Assembly (NCBI GenBank): GCA_964435305.1
Contig: CAYSZH010000111.1
Location: 1 to 15,697, forward strand
DNA: 15,697 bases
Direction of reading: 5' to 3'
DNA from: Granulosicoccus sp964435305
GTDB taxonomy: Bacteria > Pseudomonadota > Gammaproteobacteria > Granulosicoccales > Granulosicoccaceae
The notes below the pieces were generated by a model. It searched no databases. It had not been told where the DNA came from and saw only the letters and a program-made list of their open reading frames with translations. The stretch's first letter is position 1. Each line of letters starts with the position of its first letter. This document shows, in pieces, positions 14,303 through 15,697 of this stretch. Both the position numbers and the translations under genes were made by a program.

Positions 14303-15528
14303 TGGCCGCTTTTGAGTACGTCGCGCTCGATGAGCGTGGCCGTGAGAAAAAAGGTGTTCTCGAAGCTGATACGGCAAGACTTGCACGCCAGCTGTTGCGT
14401 CAACAAGGCCTTACCCCACTGCAGGTGAATGAGACCACCGTCCGATCTAAAAACAAAGGGCGTGAAGGACGTGCTACACCAACGTTTCGTGGCAGCATCA
14501 GCACCAATGACTTATCGTTATTCACACGCCAGGTTGCCACATTAAGCGCCGCTGGCACGCCTTTGGAAGAAGCGCTGGCCGCAGTTAGCCGACAAACCGA
14601 AAAGCCCCGTATACAGTCGCTTATCTTATCTGTGCGCTCAAAAGTGATGGAGGGACATTCGTTCGCATCGGCTTTAAAAGATTACCCGAAGGTGTTCCCG
14701 GAAATTTACCAAGCGACGGTGTCGGCCGGAGAACAATCAGGCCATTTGGATGCGGTACTCGAACGACTTGCTGATTACACCGAAGAACGACAGGTTGCAA
14801 ACGCAACCGTCAAAAAGGCCTTGATCTATCCCAGCATGCTGGTGATTGCATCGGTTTTAATTGTCGCGTTTCTTCTGGCCTATGTCGTACCGCAGGTGGT
14901 ACAAGTATTCGATGGCCTGGGTCAGGATTTACCCGCACTCACCCAGGGCTTGCTTGCGACCAGCGCGTTCGTGCGTGCCTGGGGTTTGTATGTTGCCATT
15001 GGTCTTGTCGTACTTATCTTTCTGTACAACCGTGCCATGCGAGGCGAAGCATTTAAAACTCGGGTGCATTCCCTGTTTTTAAAACTACCCCTTATAAAAC
15101 GACTAATTCGTGGCTTTAACACCGGCCAGTTTGCGCGTACGCTGAGTATTTTGTCAGCCAGTGGTGTTCCTGTACTCGAAGCATTAGACATTGCGGCGCA
15201 AGTTATCACTAATCGCCCCATGCGCACGGCGGTGGATAAAGCAGCAGCACAGGTTCGCGAAGGCTCAACCCTTAATAGCGCGCTCGACAGAACAGGGTAT
15301 TTTCCACCAATGATGCTACATCTGGTAGCCAGTGGGGAGGCATCGGGTAAGTTGGACAGTATGCTTGAAAAAGCGGCGACACATCAGGAAAGAGAAATGA
15401 ACTCACTGATGTCGATATTTTTAGGCTTGTTTGAACCCGTTGTCATCCTGATCATGGGTGGTGTCGTCCTGACAATTGTCCTTGGCATATTACTACCAAT
15501 ATTCGAAATGAATCAGTTAGTGGCTTAA
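14302..15528 (+). CDS. gspF: Type II secretion system inner-membrane platform protein GspF
   Basis: Polytopic inner-membrane protein that couples GspE ATPase action to pseudopilus assembly. 408 residues. N-terminal FEYVALDERGREKKGVLEAD (4-23) is typical of the family. Two T2SSF domains (about 72-197 and 275-397) have parallel motifs: FTRQVATLSAAGTPLEEAL (74-92) and FARTLSILSASGVPVLEAL (277-295). SAGEQSGHLD (141-150) and SGEASGKLD (344-352) close the two units. Membrane segments are at about 177-197, 225-243 and 374-400. ATG overlaps the gspE stop (TAATG); GAAGG lies just upstream. Next to it there is no gspG. Confidence 0.96.
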   Translation: MAAFEYVALDERGREKKGVLEADTARLARQLLRQQGLTPLQVNETTVRSKNKGREGRATPTFRGSISTNDLSLFTRQVATLSAAGTPLEEALAAVSRQTEKPRIQSLILSVRSKVMEGHSFASALKDYPKVFPEIYQATVSAGEQSGHLDAVLERLADYTEERQVANATVKKALIYPSMLVIASVLIVAFLLAYVVPQVVQVFDGLGQDLPALTQGLLATSAFVRAWGLYVAIGLVVLIFLYNRAMRGEAFKTRVHSLFLKLPLIKRLIRGFNTGQFARTLSILSASGVPVLEALDIAAQVITNRPMRTAVDKAAAQVREGSTLNSALDRTGYFPPMMLHLVASGEASGKLDSMLEKAATHQEREMNSLMSIFLGLFEPVVILIMGGVVLTIVLGILLPIFEMNQLVA

Positions 15529-15529
15529 A

Positions 15530-15697
15530 TTATCGCCGCTTTTTCTTATCTATAGAACAGAAAGGAAACTGCTGTTCCGATTCAATTTCTTCGCAGGCAC
15601 GCCGAATCATAAATTCAGTTATTTCATGTTCAACATTACGGATATCTACCGTGGCGGCGTATGTCAGCTCGTCTGGTAGAGGTCGTAGTGCGCCCCC
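15530..15697 (-). CDS. Partial unknown protein (C-terminal 55 residues), convergent with gspF
   Basis: An open minus-strand frame enters from the right edge and ends in TAA one base after the gspF stop. The 55 visible residues are mostly acidic and helical-looking in the middle (about 18-42, rich in Glu, Ile and Arg) and end in a basic KKKRR. I do not recognise the family. Support is limited to the uninterrupted frame of 55 codons and the lack of any plus-strand gene here; the plus-strand frames examined give only a 17-residue peptide. It could be the 3' end of a real gene convergent with the gsp operon. No intrinsic terminator separates the two. Confidence 0.5.
   Translation of the reverse strand, partial: GGALRPLPDELTYAATVDIRNVEHEITEFMIRRACEEIESEQQFPFCSIDKKKRR

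Noticed and set aside
15600..15697. gspG start on the plus strand after gspF
   Set aside because: No prepilin leader (Gly-Phe-Thr-Leu-Ile-Glu type) is encoded; the only ATG-started frame examined gives a 17-residue peptide before a stop.

Overview
The window looks like chromosomal DNA of a gammaproteobacterium. The evidence is the cluster pilU-pilT / yggS-proC-yggT, which is typical of that class (the same neighbourhood is known from Pseudomonas), together with E. coli-like Tdk and a type II secretion (T2SS) locus starting gspC-gspD-gspE-gspF. Base composition is fairly even, and no phage, insertion sequence, CRISPR array, tRNA or rRNA is visible. I cannot name the genus from sequence alone.

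Left arm (1-2618, all minus strand). A compact three-gene transcription unit reads right to left: a galactokinase-family kinase whose best resemblance is to plant galacturonokinase, then a small sugar-1-phosphate nucleotidyltransferase 16 nt downstream, then thymidine kinase (tdk, cut by the window edge). The kinase-nucleotidyltransferase pair has the logic of a two-step salvage route: free uronic acid (or related sugar) to sugar-1-phosphate to NDP-sugar. This is the most novel-looking content of the window. A palindrome sits just upstream of the kinase.

Pilus block (2673-4943, minus strand). pilT and pilU encode the two retraction ATPases of type IV pili. They are 57 nt apart in the order pilT-pilU and are followed by a strong intrinsic terminator at 2584-2618. 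Out of frame at the 3' end of pilU is a credible alternative C-terminus.

Metabolic block (5066-8473, plus strand). It diverges from pilT and holds yggS (PLP homeostasis), a long-form transaldolase, proC and yggT. The transaldolase sits between yggS and proC, which are usually adjacent, and it abuts proC by 4 nt.

Single gene (8757-9125). This is an HU-family nucleoid protein with an N-terminal Lys/Ala-rich, histone H1-like tail. It is flanked by a 283-bp upstream region with inverted repeats and by three consecutive hairpins downstream.

Right arm (9551-15528, plus strand). gspC, gspD, gspE and gspF encode the inner-membrane clamp protein, outer-membrane secretin, assembly ATPase and platform protein of a T2SS. 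D/E and E/F overlap by one base (TAATG), so they are probably translationally coupled. The pseudopilin gene gspG does not follow. Instead a convergent, partial minus-strand reading frame runs off the right edge, so this T2SS locus appears to be split.
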